Origin: Lytechinus pictus
Lineage: Eukaryota; Echinodermata; Echinoidea; Temnopleuroida; Toxopneustidae
Direction of reading: 5' to 3'
Assembly: GCF_037042905.1 (NCBI RefSeq)
Contig: NW_026974141.1
Span: forward strand, 1,077,001 to 1,141,000
Length of the DNA: 64,000 nucleotides
In this document: piece after piece, positions 11,730 through 22,566 of the stretch
Position numbering within the stretch: the stretch's first letter is position 1
Layout: every line of letters starts with the position of its first letter
The notes under the pieces: generated by a model
Databases searched by the model: none
The model's input: only the letters and a program-made list of their open reading frames with translations
What the model was told of the DNA's origin: nothing
Program-made: the position numbers and the translations under genes

Positions 11730-12290
11730 ACTAACAGATAATTTAATCAAATTACAATACAGGAAACAATTATTGAATGCACATCATAGAATGAAATATA
11801 CAAAGTATATGTAATCATTAAGGTTATATGGCAAGCATATAAAATTTCAGGAAAATTGTAATGGCAAAATTAATTTGGTATGAATGTTCTGGAGGTACGA
11901 TCTAACTGAAATGAGGAGAAAAGAGGAGGAATGGATACATGCACTGTATATTGCAGCAGACAAAAATAATTCTTTAAGAAATTTTATTGTTGAAATCATA
12001 CCACAAATAACGAGGTGGTGAAAAAGAAAGCAAATAAAATGGAAAGAAAATTAAGGTATTTATGAGTTGGACAAGAGTGCTCTCTTTAAAGGAGAAAGAA
12101 ATGAAGAGAGGGAAGTTGAAACAGCATTATCTCTTACACTTAAAGGAAGAGTGTCCCAAAGTCTTGGAAGGCGCCTAGAGGGTGAAAAGAAAAAAGACTG
12201 AGTTCTGGAGGGCAGATGACGGAAAGAAAGTGTTTCAGGATGGCGGGGGTTGATAAAGATATTTGCACTATAAAGCTGTTAACAGTTACA
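11730..12290 (-). mobile_element. CR1-like LINE: ORF2 C-terminus and 3' UTR, reversed
   Basis: On the minus strand the frame FFFSPSRRLPRLWDTLPLSV...FLSPLKRALLSNS ends at TAA (12060-12062). The RRLPRLWDTLP...VRD...LK pattern is the typical C-terminus of CR1/Jockey-type ORF2. About 300 bp of AT-rich 3' UTR follows. The start is truncated by stops near 12290. Confidence 0.65.
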
Positions 12291-12779
12291 AATTCGTTGA
12301 AGACACTTAATTGCAAAGCAAATGATGATGATGTTACGTGATTCATTTTAAAGAACAATTTTACATTTTCCGAATGTCCACTGATTGATATTTTCAATTA
12401 GTTTGCTCTCGAACCAATTTTACCCTTTCTTCAACCTATGGAATTTGGATAACGGCGCTCTTAGCCTTCTAGGATAAGAAACACGAGCCTCCCACCATTC
12501 ATATACCATTACGTGCTACGTATGTCACATTAAGCAGTAAGGTTGAGCCATATGACATATCAAACTAATGGATATACCTTTATTATGCCAAATGGGCTGT
12601 ATACTCTATTACTATTTTTTTGCCTCGACTTGACTAAGATGTCTTACTGGCCTTTGGGTTCATAAGGAAGAACAATCATGATAATAGTGTCGTCAGGACA
12701 ACTGTCATATCCCGTATGACATGTGTATGAACTCGTAAGTAAAAATAAACACCTTTAACAGTGTATGATATAATGACAC

Positions 12780-12890
12780 ACCGGCCAGACTGACACAAGA
12801 CCTACCTAAGTTATTACATTGTTTCCAATGATCACCATTGTTCGGTTTGAAGTCGGTTTCGTTGGTGAGACCGGTGCCACACGAATGTGT
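12780..12890. mobile_element. H94 hairpin element, single copy
   Basis: TTATTACATTGTTTCCAATGATCACC, GTTCGGTTTGAAGTCGGTTTCGTTGGTG and a degraded left arm match the family. Confidence 0.75.
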
Positions 12891-14590
12891 CATCATTCTT
12901 CCTAATGAGAGGGGGATCGAATAGTTTTTATTTTGTCATAGCTATCGATATTTTTAAAGAAATGTCACTTTCAAAAATTTGTCACTGGGTGATCTGCAAT
13001 AGAATTACTTTCACATCTTATGTAGACCTATACAATGCATCGTATTTGCGAATCTGCATCTAAGGTCGAAAGGGGGCAGACTCCACTTCGCTGGAGTACA
13101 TAATTGTGTGAGGGGCAAGCCCCCACCCTTCAAAAATGGTTCTCTGTCAAGGGAAATAACGGGAGAAAAGGAAAAATAAGGAAAGAAAAATGGTGAAATA
13201 TGATACGTTTGTGTGGATGTCAATATCTATGACAGTTTTCATTTTTTTCTTCAAAAAGGTCTGAATTTTTGCTGGCTGCCTTGTTTCACCCGCTCGCAAA
13301 TTTTGGAGAAATGTTGCCCTCACATGAACCCCTGAAAGTTGATAGCTCATTACGCTGAGCTGTTCCACTCCCAGGGGTGATGGAAAGCAAGCGCGAAACA
13401 AATTAAAATTCTTGCGATACGAAATCGAAAAGATTTGAAAAAAAAAGAAAACACGTTCGTAACAAGGTGACAAACTATCAAAACGGACACGAGACTCTTC
13501 CCTTTTCCTTCATACTCCGGTCTCTTCCGTTTCCTCGCATAATAGCATGACGACGGTGATGATTGCGACCGTCGTTATTTCACGATTCGGTCGCAAGTTT
13601 TTGAACCCGCAAGACTTTCATTAGTTAAGTTTATTTTCAGAATTTTAATATATTCATCCATTTCTGGAGTCGAAGGTAAAAGCTGTGAATCAAATACTGC
13701 GTAAAACAAATAAAGTGGATAATAGATATAGGATAGATAGATCAAACTTATAAATAGGTAAATAAAAATCAAACATATGTAAGTAGATAATCAAAAATAT
13801 ATAAGTAGATAATTAAAAATAATAAGTTCTTGGAAGAAATGTGTTATTACTAGAAACAAAGAGTGCTTTTTAAACAGCATGGTTATAATTTGATAAAGCT
13901 TTATAACATCTCTGCAATAATCTTTTGACTTTCTTCAAAGATATATATTCTACCGGTCAAAAATAGATAATGTGAAACAAAAACAAAGCATGGACAAACA
14001 AAATTGGTGAAACTTCAGTGTGCCAGGATGCAGGATATTTATTGCATCAAAAACAAAAATAATAACAGCAAAAACAAATCCCGATAGTTCGGCATGTGCT
14101 TGAACTATTTTGGATGTTCTTGACATTGTTTAATATGGGAAGAGCGGGGGGGGGGGGGGGGGGTGGTACTCTCGTTCTTTTTACAATAATATTTACTTTC
14201 AAAGGGATTATATTTAATAAATAATGGCGATCGATACAAGGTCAATTTATATCATATTTAAATTTAATACGCATAGTTCGTTGTATTTAAACATTTTTTT
14301 AGTCGACAAAAATATGAATCTATTTCAAAACGGAAAATCCTGCTCGTACGAAAACTATTCAAGAATAGCGTATCAACGTCACCAACCCTGGTCGGAACGG
14401 ATGACGATCATGATGATGTCACAATTGAATGAGATACCGATTCCTTTTCCGATTACAGTTTGATTTGGGTCAGGAATATGTAAGTACGGAAATAATTCAT
14501 GGGCTTTTGATGAATATTTACAGAGACAGGTGATAACTGAAATGCTAATTTCAATCTCATGCACTCCTCATTTCCCTCTCCGTTTATCTA
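12891..14590. other. No gene recognised
   Basis: Contains AGGGGGCAGACTCCACTTCGC...GAGGGGCAAGCCCCCACCC at 13071-13130, possibly a decayed G-tract element, and a G18 tract at 14145-14162. The 108-codon minus-strand frame near 13147-13473 has no recognisable features. Confidence 0.55.
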
Positions 14591-14599
14591 TGTCTCTAA

Positions 14600-14656
14600 A
14601 TCTTTCATCTTTCTATCTTTCTATCTTTCTTCTGACTTCTATCTATCTATCTATCT

Positions 14657-14691
<35 letters not shown>

Positions 14692-14700
14692 ATTATATAA
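14600..14700. repeat. CTTT, TCTA and TA microsatellites
   Basis: Tandem TTTCTATC units at 14608-14632, then (TCTA)5 and (TA)n to 14680. Confidence 0.9.
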
Positions 14701-14706
14701 TATATG

Positions 14707-15305
14707 AAGAGCTTGATTCCAAAAGGGGCTAAATCCACTTTTGATCAAAATTTTTTTTTTTTCTTTTAATTAAATATATGTATCTTGGACGTTAGACACA
14801 AATGCACCATATCGCATTTAAAGAAAAAAACAATGGGGACGTTGGTGAAAATTGATTGTAAATTTTGAGTTTTATCCCAAAAGGATATAAATCCACTACC
14901 GGTCATTTAAAAATTGTTAATTTTACTGCTTTTCATGAAGTTCTACTTTCAAATTTTAAGGTACGTGTTGTGGATACAAGTTCACACCATCAGTGCAAAT
15001 TTTGATGAAAATAACAGAATTATACTATATTGTCAATATATTTTGGATTTAGCTGCTTTTTGAATGAAACATTAAAAAGTCACCGTTTTCTTTTTAAAAC
15101 TTTCAATAAATAAACCCATGAAAAAAAATTCTCAAAAATTGATAATGAATGCTAGATTCATAAAAACATGATTTAATTAATTTAACATGATAGCACTATA
15201 CATAAGAATAAAACAAGTGGATAAGGGAAAGTGGTGAATTAAAACAAACCTTGATTTACAGAAAAACTCCAAGTCGATTTAACTCCTTTTGGAATAAAAC
15301 TCTCC
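14707..15305. mobile_element. AAGGGG-type inverted-repeat element
   Basis: The left end GATTCCAAAAGGGGCTAAATC and the right end GATTTAACTCCTTTTGGAATA are inverted. The internal CCAAAAGGATATAAATCCACT at about 14877 repeats the end motif. It is related in its ends to the elements at 2630 and 3860. No coding capacity. Confidence 0.65.
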
Positions 15306-15410
15306 ATATATATAAATATATATATATACACACTCACATATATGTATATATATATATATAAATATATATATTTATATATATATACATGATATATATATAT
15401 ATATAACAAA
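15306..15410. repeat. (TA)n-rich microsatellite
   Basis: Interrupted TA repeats with TATATACACACTCACA spacers. Confidence 0.9.
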
Positions 15411-15540
15411 ATGATGCTTATGATAATTCTTTGATTGCCAATAAAGCTTTTATTTTTCACTCGAATTTTCGACAGTCCTCCGTCTTCTTCAGGAGTTTAC
15501 AATGTGGTATCATATCAATCAGAGAGCGCATCCTCAGACA

Positions 15541-15590
15541 TACACACACACACACTCACACACATACACACATATATATATATACATATA
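15541..15590. repeat. CA then TA microsatellite
   Basis: (CA)n at 15541-15573 runs into (TA)n at 15572-15590. Confidence 0.9.
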
Positions 15591-15904
15591 AACAAGTAGA
15601 AATTCATGCATTACAGATCTGTTTCGTAGGAACAGCAAGAACGCTGCTCTCATTCTTCAGGTACAAAGTGAAACGATTTAGTGTAGGTTATACAAGTTCA
15701 TTTATGAGAAGTTCATGAAAGACTGTGACTGTGACGAAATATATATATATACATATATATTCTCTCTTTCAGTCACTTCTGTAGATTTCTTTCCCTCTTC
15801 CCTTATCTTCCTCTCGTAATGTCTTCTTTACATTTCCCTTCCTCTCCCCTCTTTAAACTTCCTCTTCTCTCGCACAGACACACACACATACACACCCACA
15901 AACG

Positions 15905-16295
15905 CGCATCCTGTCCCTGTACGTCTCTTCATTTTTATCCCTCTATCCCTGCTTTTTCTTTGTAAATTTATTCTTTGAAATATAATTTGTAAATACACAC
16001 CCACACACGCAAACATCCTCTATGTTTCTGTCTCTCTCAATCTGGTCTTGTACGTGTCTTAATTTGTATCCCTTTATCCCTTCTTTTTCTTTGTAAATTT
16101 ATTCTTGGAAATGTTATTTCTAAATACACATCCACGCACGCAAAAATGCTCTATGTTTCTGTCTCTCTCAATCTGTCCCTGTACGTCTCTTCATTTTCAT
16201 CCCTCTATCCCTGCTTTTTCTTTGTAAATTTATTCTTGGAAATTTCACACCTACACACGCAAACATCCTCTATGTTTTTGTCTCTCTCAATCTTT
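15905..16295. repeat. Minisatellite, about three units of ~130 bp
   Basis: TTTTTCTTTGTAAATTTATTCTT recurs at about 15953, 16083 and 16215, each preceded by TATCCCT and followed by ACACACGCAAACATCCTCTA and CTGTCTCTCTCAATCT. Pyrimidine-rich, no coding. Confidence 0.85.
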
Positions 16296-16635
16296 CTCTT
16301 CTAATATATTCGTTACGTAACCCCCCCTCTCTCTCTCTCTCTCTCTTATTCCCTCGCATTTGCACACCCATGTACCCACTCACCGGATTTTTAGTATACT
16401 ATCAAATCTTTATAAAAAATTAACTTCATCTCCTTTATTTTCCTCCCATCGCCACTTTTACATTTTTTTCTCAATCAATAATTATTTCCTCTCTATCCCC
16501 TTCCTTTCACGCTAAAAAGGGGTGTAACATGTGTAAGGTGACACGACAATTTCGTTTAAGATGTATTTAGGGTTATAGTGAGGGTTGCAACATGGTTTTA
16601 TGTTAGGTTTATATATGTTTAGGGTAGGGTGGCAA

Positions 16636-16765
16636 CAGTGGCGTACCTAGGATTTTCCACAGGGGGGGCAAAATCGGCCGCCAAAAAATTTGACAAGCAA
16701 AAAAAAAAAAAAAAAAAAAAAGAAAAAGGTCTTCAATAAATTTCGTACCAGAAAAAAATTTGACA

Positions 16766-16816
<51 letters not shown>

Positions 16817-16895
16817 TCTTCAACCTCGTCAGTCGGGAGGGGGGGAAAAAAGTTCTTTTAAGCCCCCCCTGCCCCCCCCGTAGGTACGCTAGTGG
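16636..16895. mobile_element. G-tract element with CAGTGGCGTACCTA ends
   Basis: It opens CAGTGGCGTACCTAGGATTT and closes CGTAGGTACGCTAGTG. Two AATTTGACAAGC(A)n blocks end in A21 and A43 runs, followed by GGTCTTCAA each time. The same family occurs in reverse at 58519-58850. Confidence 0.88.
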
Positions 16896-17099
16896 GTGGC
16901 AATCCCAGGGTTGTCGTTGGCCGTTCCATTAGTAACTGTTAGTGTGTGGAATTTAAAGCGGAGCAATTGTTGCCGGAGCAAATTTTATGGAACAAAAAAG
17001 AACATCTTGATTAATAAAACAAAACATTGTCTTACCTTGGCTTAACATGATATTTATGGTAATTGCTCTCCATAACTTTAAAACCTCTACAAAAGAATG

Positions 17100-17290
17100 C
17101 AGAGACGCGATAGCTCAGTCGGTAGAGCGGGGGTTTCGGATTCCGATGACTCGGGTTCGATTCCCACTTGGTGCGCTAGTGCCCTTTGGTAAGGCATTAA
17201 TCCTCATTACCAGATCCTCGGAAAAGACCGTAAGCCATCGGTCCTATGGTCGCTTGCTTACAAGCATTCATTCTTTCTAAGCAGTACGGT
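17100..17290 (+). repeat. tRNA-derived SINE
   Basis: The head carries an A-box-like TAGCTCAGTCGGTAGAGCG (17111-17129) and a perfect B box GGTTCGATTCC (17154-17164) at the normal spacing. It continues into a non-tRNA body (GTGCCCTTTGGTAAGGCATTAATCC...). A body beyond the tRNA region is what separates a SINE from a tRNA gene. Confidence 0.85.
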
Positions 17291-18159
17291 AGAAAATTAC
17301 CACCAGTTACCATTAATTTTAATTAAAGTAAGTTGACCTTTCCCCTTTCTTATATTTTATATTTGTCATTTAAATCAATATATTCATCGAACTTCATTTA
17401 TGCTGAGAGTAGTCGGTCGAGTGATACAATTTCGATGATAATCTTAATAAAATATCTTGATTTAATGACTGCAGTTATCCGCATATTCTAGTTTTGATCC
17501 CTCTGAGTTCAATACTAGTCACGATAGATGTATATATTTATCTGGAAACACGTTTAGTACATTATTGAAGGGTTTTCAGAGGTGACAAGCCCGATCGCAG
17601 GTGATTTCTTTCTCAAAGACTATACATTGATGGATGCTTAATAATAAGATTTCACCATGTCTACTTTTGCAGACTTAAAAGACCCTGATGAATGTGAACA
17701 CATTATCGAACTCAAATCATGGTTTTACAAAACATGCTTTAAGTTGCATTTTGTATCAATAGATTAAGTCAAATAAAATTGAACCTCTACATTTGAAACT
17801 GATAACGATCATTCTGACTTTGTAGGTCAAACAATCCTTGAAGCCTCGAATGAATAATAATTAAAAAAATCAGACATTTTATCGTTGGGTTGTTTCTTTT
17901 TCAAATCTTTTCAAATCAGTATTATCATCTTGTTTTCTGTTTCTGTTACTGTTCATGGTAACTCCCGTAGGAACTCGGCAGGAGAGCGTTTTTGCTGGTA
18001 AACGTCAAGCTAGTATACAATAGCCATGGACCTACTACAGTATAGGTCCATGGTATAATCAATTACCTAGGACACATTTTACGTCTAGGTTAATCAGTCA
18101 TAATGTCTTACCTTATAGACGACATATATTACTCTCGGGCCTTTTTATCAAAGTGGGGA
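17291..18159. other. No feature recognised
   Basis: Unremarkable AT-rich sequence. CATGGACCTACTACAGTATAGGTCCATGG at 18024-18053 is a short imperfect palindrome. Confidence 0.55.
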
Positions 18160-18250
18160 CAATGGCAGAGTGGGGATTTAAACTCACAACCTTGTGATTA
18201 TGAGTCCAATGCTCTAACCACTGGACCGCACGACCCGTGACCCGTTTTAT
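18160..18250 (-). repeat. tRNA-derived SINE head, reversed and degraded
   Basis: On the minus strand, GGTCCAGTGGTTAGAGCATTGGACTCATAATC is followed by AAGGTTGTGAGTTTAAATCCCC, an A-box region and a weakened B box. Confidence 0.65.
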
Positions 18251-18353
18251 TTCTATTTTCCGGGAAAATACCGGATAATACATTATCATTCGGGCATAAC
18301 TTTATAAGAGCACTCACTTGAACAAGTCAAACATCTCAACTGTTATTTTATAC

Positions 18354-18685
18354 AGTCACACCTACGAAACCGACTCCATACCGATCAAAGCTACACACTT
18401 AAAATGCTGGGCAACATACTGTCCACTGTGCTGAATGTATGTTGGTAAAGAAAAAAATCTATATTCTGGGCAATTATTATCCAATTGAGCAAATTCATTA
18501 CCCAATCATTAGTTTAAATTACCTGATTTGGGCAGATTTTAACCAATAGTTGTCTGGACAGTATGTTGCCCAGGATTGGTTAAAAGATCGGCATTTTTGA
18601 CCAACTATTTTAAGAGTGTATTACGTTATTTCCAATGGCATGTATCCTCGGTCGGTTGTGAGTTAGTTTCGTTGAAGTGACCGTC
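18354..18685. mobile_element. H94 hairpin element split by a TA-MITE
   Basis: The left half GAAACCGACTCCATACCGAT...CAAAGCTA ends at 18393. The right half TTACGTTATTTCCAATGGC...GTCGGTTGTGAGTTAGTTTC resumes at 18621. Removing 18394-18620 restores the family consensus CAAAGCTATTACGTTATT. Confidence 0.88.
18394..18618. mobile_element. TA-MITE 1 nested in an H94 element
   Basis: It opens CACACTTAAAATGCTGGGCA and closes TTTTAAGAGTG, with TA on both sides (18392-18393, 18619-18620). The single TA in the restored host sequence shows a TA target duplication, as in Tc1/mariner-type elements. Confidence 0.9.
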
Positions 18686-19096
18686 GCAGCAGGTTGTGAA
18701 GTTCACGATCCTCATGAATCATAATCATCATCACCTTTTTTTATTTGCTAAATTATCGATCGGTCCGATCGATAACCAGCCAGTTCTATCGTCAAACACT
18801 CATCGACTATCAACACCTTTCAATGATCAGATCATATATATTTTTTCTTCGCATGAAACAACTGTAGAATACATTTGCCCGTCGTCATTGTGTCTTAATT
18901 ACTTTTGGGCCTAAAAACGAATATATCTATTATTGATACACACCGCTGTGTCGTGTAAGTTATGTGCTATTTTAAAGAGCAAGACACGAACACATTTTCA
19001 TGTCAAACGATGACGTATGGCCGTCAAATATTTATGGCCGTGTTGTATGTTTGGGAAATCAATCAATAACTATTTATAAATATAAAATATCAGACA

Positions 19097-19146
19097 ATTA
19101 ATGCTTTCATTGATATGAGTTATTACTCATATCAATGAAAGCATTA
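19097..19146. repeat. Short perfect hairpin
   Basis: Arms TTAATGCTTTCATTGATATGAG and CTCATATCAATGAAAGCATTAA are perfect around a short TTATTA loop. No T-tail or other terminator context. Confidence 0.85.
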
Positions 19147-19576
19147 AATATGGATAAATAAAGGGTCTTCGAGTGATATGTCTGCATGGAATTCAGGAGG
19201 TAAACCACCTTTGGCATTTTCATCCGAAACCTGTGCAAAAAAAATGTTTACAAAATACACAAGAGCTGCAAATTGTGACATATCCTTATTGTTAATTTAC
19301 TTGACAGGTGGGCCAACTATCTTATGGGTATAATGAAATATAAATGACATGTATAAAATGGGGGCATTTTGAGCTATACAGGGTGATGTCATTTCTCTCA
19401 TTAGAATATTTGATAATTGATACCTGTTGAAGTAATTATTTCCTCGTATGATCCATGCCAGGAAGTTACCATAGGAGTATCTTAAAAAAAGGAAGATGGG
19501 TATGTCCTACAATTAAAATTGTACTTCGATAATTGAGAGTACGAACCAGTCCAGACAGCAAACGGTTGTGTACATG

Positions 19577-19793
19577 CACAGTAGAAACGCTGTTCAAGAT
19601 TTTATACAACGCTGTTTACTATATGAATTAACCTTACAGCATTTGCTTAACCGCTTAAACAATCATGTTTAATTTATTGAAAATTAATCTTTGTTGCTTA
19701 AGATTTAAACACTTGTTTAAAATGTTTAAACAATTACTGTAAGGTTCATATAGTAAACAGCGTTGTATAATTTTTTTACTGTGTACTACTAAA
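19577..19793. mobile_element. TA-MITE 2, copy 1
   Basis: It begins CACAGTAGAAACGCTGTTCAAG and ends AATTTTTTTACTGTG, with TA on the right. Inner arms ACAACGCTGTTTACTATATG and CATATAGTAAACAGCGTTGT are perfect inverted repeats. The centre is AT-rich and built from TTTAAACA blocks. Confidence 0.82.
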
Positions 19794-21445
19794 ACCAATA
19801 ACCTTTTATTTTAGTACTCTCTCTTTTCGCCCTCCTATATTTCATTTTTTCTCTAATGAATTCAAGAAACAAAAATTATTTCCTCAACCCTCCATCTTCT
19901 AGCGCCCTCACTGGCAATGAAATTATTTTTTAATGATTGTTCACCTTTTCTGAACTATTAACCAACCATCAATCCCCAAATTAATCACGTGTTGTGAAAA
20001 TCATTTCATTCTTCCTCCATCATGTCTCTTCAAGCAATATATATTACGAATGAGTGATCTATACGACCCTCTTCGCAATTATTGGATTATTATGATCGCC
20101 TAATTATGATCAATCTGCGATGAAATCCAATCGTAAACACATTTACAATTCATTTTCGGTCGGAAATATAAACCTGTCCACTATATTTAGGTCAGGAGCC
20201 TCGAATTTTGGCAGATGTGTTCATGAAAAGTTGTTCCAATTGCGACCTCTTCATCAGGATCTGCCAATAGTCCCACACGCCCCCGTCTGCGTCAGGAAAC
20301 TGCCAGGAATCGTCGCAAATGAATACCATCCATAACCTTCTCTTGTCTTAAATGACTAGGGCAGGTGCTTACAAGCTCCAACAAAAGCAAAGCACTCCAT
20401 CATATAAATTAGCACCGTTGACAATCAGAAACGAAGTACGTATCACCCTCTCAGCTTTAGGGTTTTTTGTCTTTAATCTCTTTCAACTTATTTTGTACGT
20501 ATGGCTACAAAGAAGACATTTCGCAAACAGACGACTTGATGTACTAAACAACTAAGGGGTTAAAAATGTGTGATTTCCGACCCCCCATGTATTTTCTTTT
20601 GTTCCCTCGATTATTATTTAGTGAAGAATGCAAATCAATCATTGAGTCGATTCTCTTTGCCAGCGGATTTATAAGATTGATAGCACAGGCCCTACTGATT
20701 GTTCATGGAATAGGCCACTGTATAAATGTGAATACGATTTCAATTTGATTGTACGCATTATTTGCTATACCATTAATCCTTGAAGATTTGTAAGAATCAG
20801 AGTAAAGACTAAAAGTTTTGTTTAGAGGAAAATTGAGTACTAAAGAAGAAAGAGACGGGTGGATGCTTACATTATTGAATTAAAGGTGGGACAAAATCGC
20901 TCCAAATTAATTGGAATATGGTTTTAAAACGCAAGACTGATTAATATTCTTACAGAACTTTTGACTTTTCAGTTTTACAAAATAGAGCAATTTACATCAA
21001 ATTATTACATATACTCACATATAGGCCATATCAATCTATTTTATTATTTTGTGACGTATTTGTTTGTCATTAATTATTTTTCGTTTGGTTCTTTAAACAA
21101 ATCAAAACAAATTACGTATGAAAAAGTGAATATAATAATGTTGTGAAATATCCAGAACCCTTTATCAAGAGTCGTGGGGGCATGTCATACAAGGATTCTC
21201 GTGACCCACGCCTTTTAATTAGTGAGTCGTGGATTCGAATTCAAATAACATCGTTTCTTTCAGCAAGAAACACATCCATAATGTGCCGCACGTCGACCCA
21301 GGTTTGGTAAATGGGAGGGCCTGGTATGAATATTCATTCCCTAACAAAATTTCGCTACGGGATAATGCCTGGGCTGAGCATGGTATTTGTGACAATAAGC
21401 GCGTTGAGCAACACTGCAAAAGGGATAGAGCTGAATTCGAGACAA
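19794..21445. other. Mostly unassigned sequence upstream of the relaxin-like gene
   Basis: 20120-20340 is more GC-rich than its surroundings and holds a 71-codon frame of no known family. It could include an upstream noncoding exon or regulatory sequence of the relaxin-like gene, but I see no deciding signal. Confidence 0.4.
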
Positions 21446-21741
21446 TGGCCCGTATTCTGATAGCAGGTTTAAAGTTGTAGTTTAAATATGGATAGCCAAT
21501 TGTTACATAAATCACTAACAGTAAATATATCATATTTCAGCTCATTTGGCTCTCAAATCATTCATAATTGTCTAGGAAGTATACATTGATGGTTGTCTTC
21601 ACCATCGATGAACCAGGAAAGAGCACAATAAACACAAGAAACACACAACTTAATAAAAATGTTGATACTTTTGGCTTCCCATACTTAAACCACAACTTTA
21701 AACCTGAGTTTAAGTTGAACCTGCTATCAGAATACGGGCCA
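21446..21741. mobile_element. IR300 element, copy 1
   Basis: The ends TGGCCCGTATTCTGATAGCA and TGCTATCAGAATACGGGCCA are perfect inverted repeats. It lies about 600 bp upstream of the relaxin-like start codon. Confidence 0.9.
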
Positions 21742-22322
21742 ATATGTTTACATCTTATTTAGATATCATTCAACCTCACCCAGTGTCAGTGGGTGTGTAT
21801 AATTAGGGTGTGTACGAGCACGTGTCCGTGAGTGTGTCGGGTTATGGTTGGTGGGAGACTTACGTAAGGTGCGAGTGTGTGAGTGGGTGACTGCGAACGA
21901 CAATCATTTCACAGAACAATGGGCCTTTTTCTAACAGTTCACAGGTATGTGCGTCCGCTGAAGAAATAGGGATCTTCAAACGTTATGTTATGATTTAGGG
22001 CAAGGAACATCGTAAAGTTCAGACCAGGTATTCAGTCTTTTCCCCCCACATTTGTTAACCTCAAGTTGTTCATATCGCAGTGAATAAACCAATTGGCAAA
22101 TCACAGTAACAAGGTTTTTCTATTCTGAGTATGTTTACTATTACAATGCGGTTTTGCCTTGTATTCTTATGAACAGTTCCTGCAATGTTTTTGTAGTGCC
22201 GTCTGAAGTGAAAGAAACCTAAGATTTAAAGGCTATTACGTCATTTTTCGTGTGGAAGTAATTCAAAATCAGTCAGCATTATTCTTTCCTTTCTCTGTCT
22301 TTCCAGTTTCACAAAATCAGCC
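21742..22322. other. Proximal upstream region of the relaxin-like gene
   Basis: GT-rich stretch (GTGTGTATAATTAGGGTGTGTACG...) at 21790-21890, then ordinary AT-rich sequence, then a pyrimidine tract and CAG at 22280-22306. No TATA box placed with confidence. Confidence 0.4.
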
Positions 22323-22566
22323 ATGTCTCACACGACCAATCTCGTCGCAGCAGCTGCAGCAGTCACAACCGTCCTCATCCTCATCGGGGCAGCCCCGGCC
22401 GAGGGGCAGCACCTCACCCGCGTCAGGCTATGTGGTCTCGAGTTCGCCAGGGCTGTCTACAACCACTGCTCACGGGCCAGCAAGCGTTCCGGTCCAGGCA
22501 CCCTCGGTGAAACACCATTGGCTGACAGATATTTAGCACGTGACACCGGATATGATCAAGTACAAG
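22323..22566 (+). CDS. RGP: Relaxin-like precursor, coding exon 1 (signal peptide, B chain, start of C-peptide)
   Basis: The ATG at 22323 opens a GC-rich reading frame that is much richer in GC than its surroundings. The exon ends in CAAG followed by GTTTGT at 22567, leaving one base of a split codon (phase 1). Without splicing, the frame stops 8 bases later at 22574, which supports the donor choice. A pyrimidine tract ending in CAG at 22304-22306 lies just upstream. Translation may therefore start in an exon whose 5' boundary is 22307, with the 5' UTR continuing in an upstream exon that I cannot place. Confidence 0.9.

Noticed and set aside
13147..13473. 108-codon minus-strand frame
   Set aside because: Begins and ends in pyrimidine-rich low complexity with no family resemblance.
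17047..17280. 77-codon frame over a tRNA-like sequence
   Set aside because: The interval is a tRNA-derived SINE; the frame is incidental.
22252..22536. Alternative frame overlapping the relaxin-like first exon, rich in Gln, Ser and Pro
   Set aside because: It is the shadow of the GC-rich signal/B-chain exon in another frame; only the 22323 frame gives a signal peptide and conserved cysteines.
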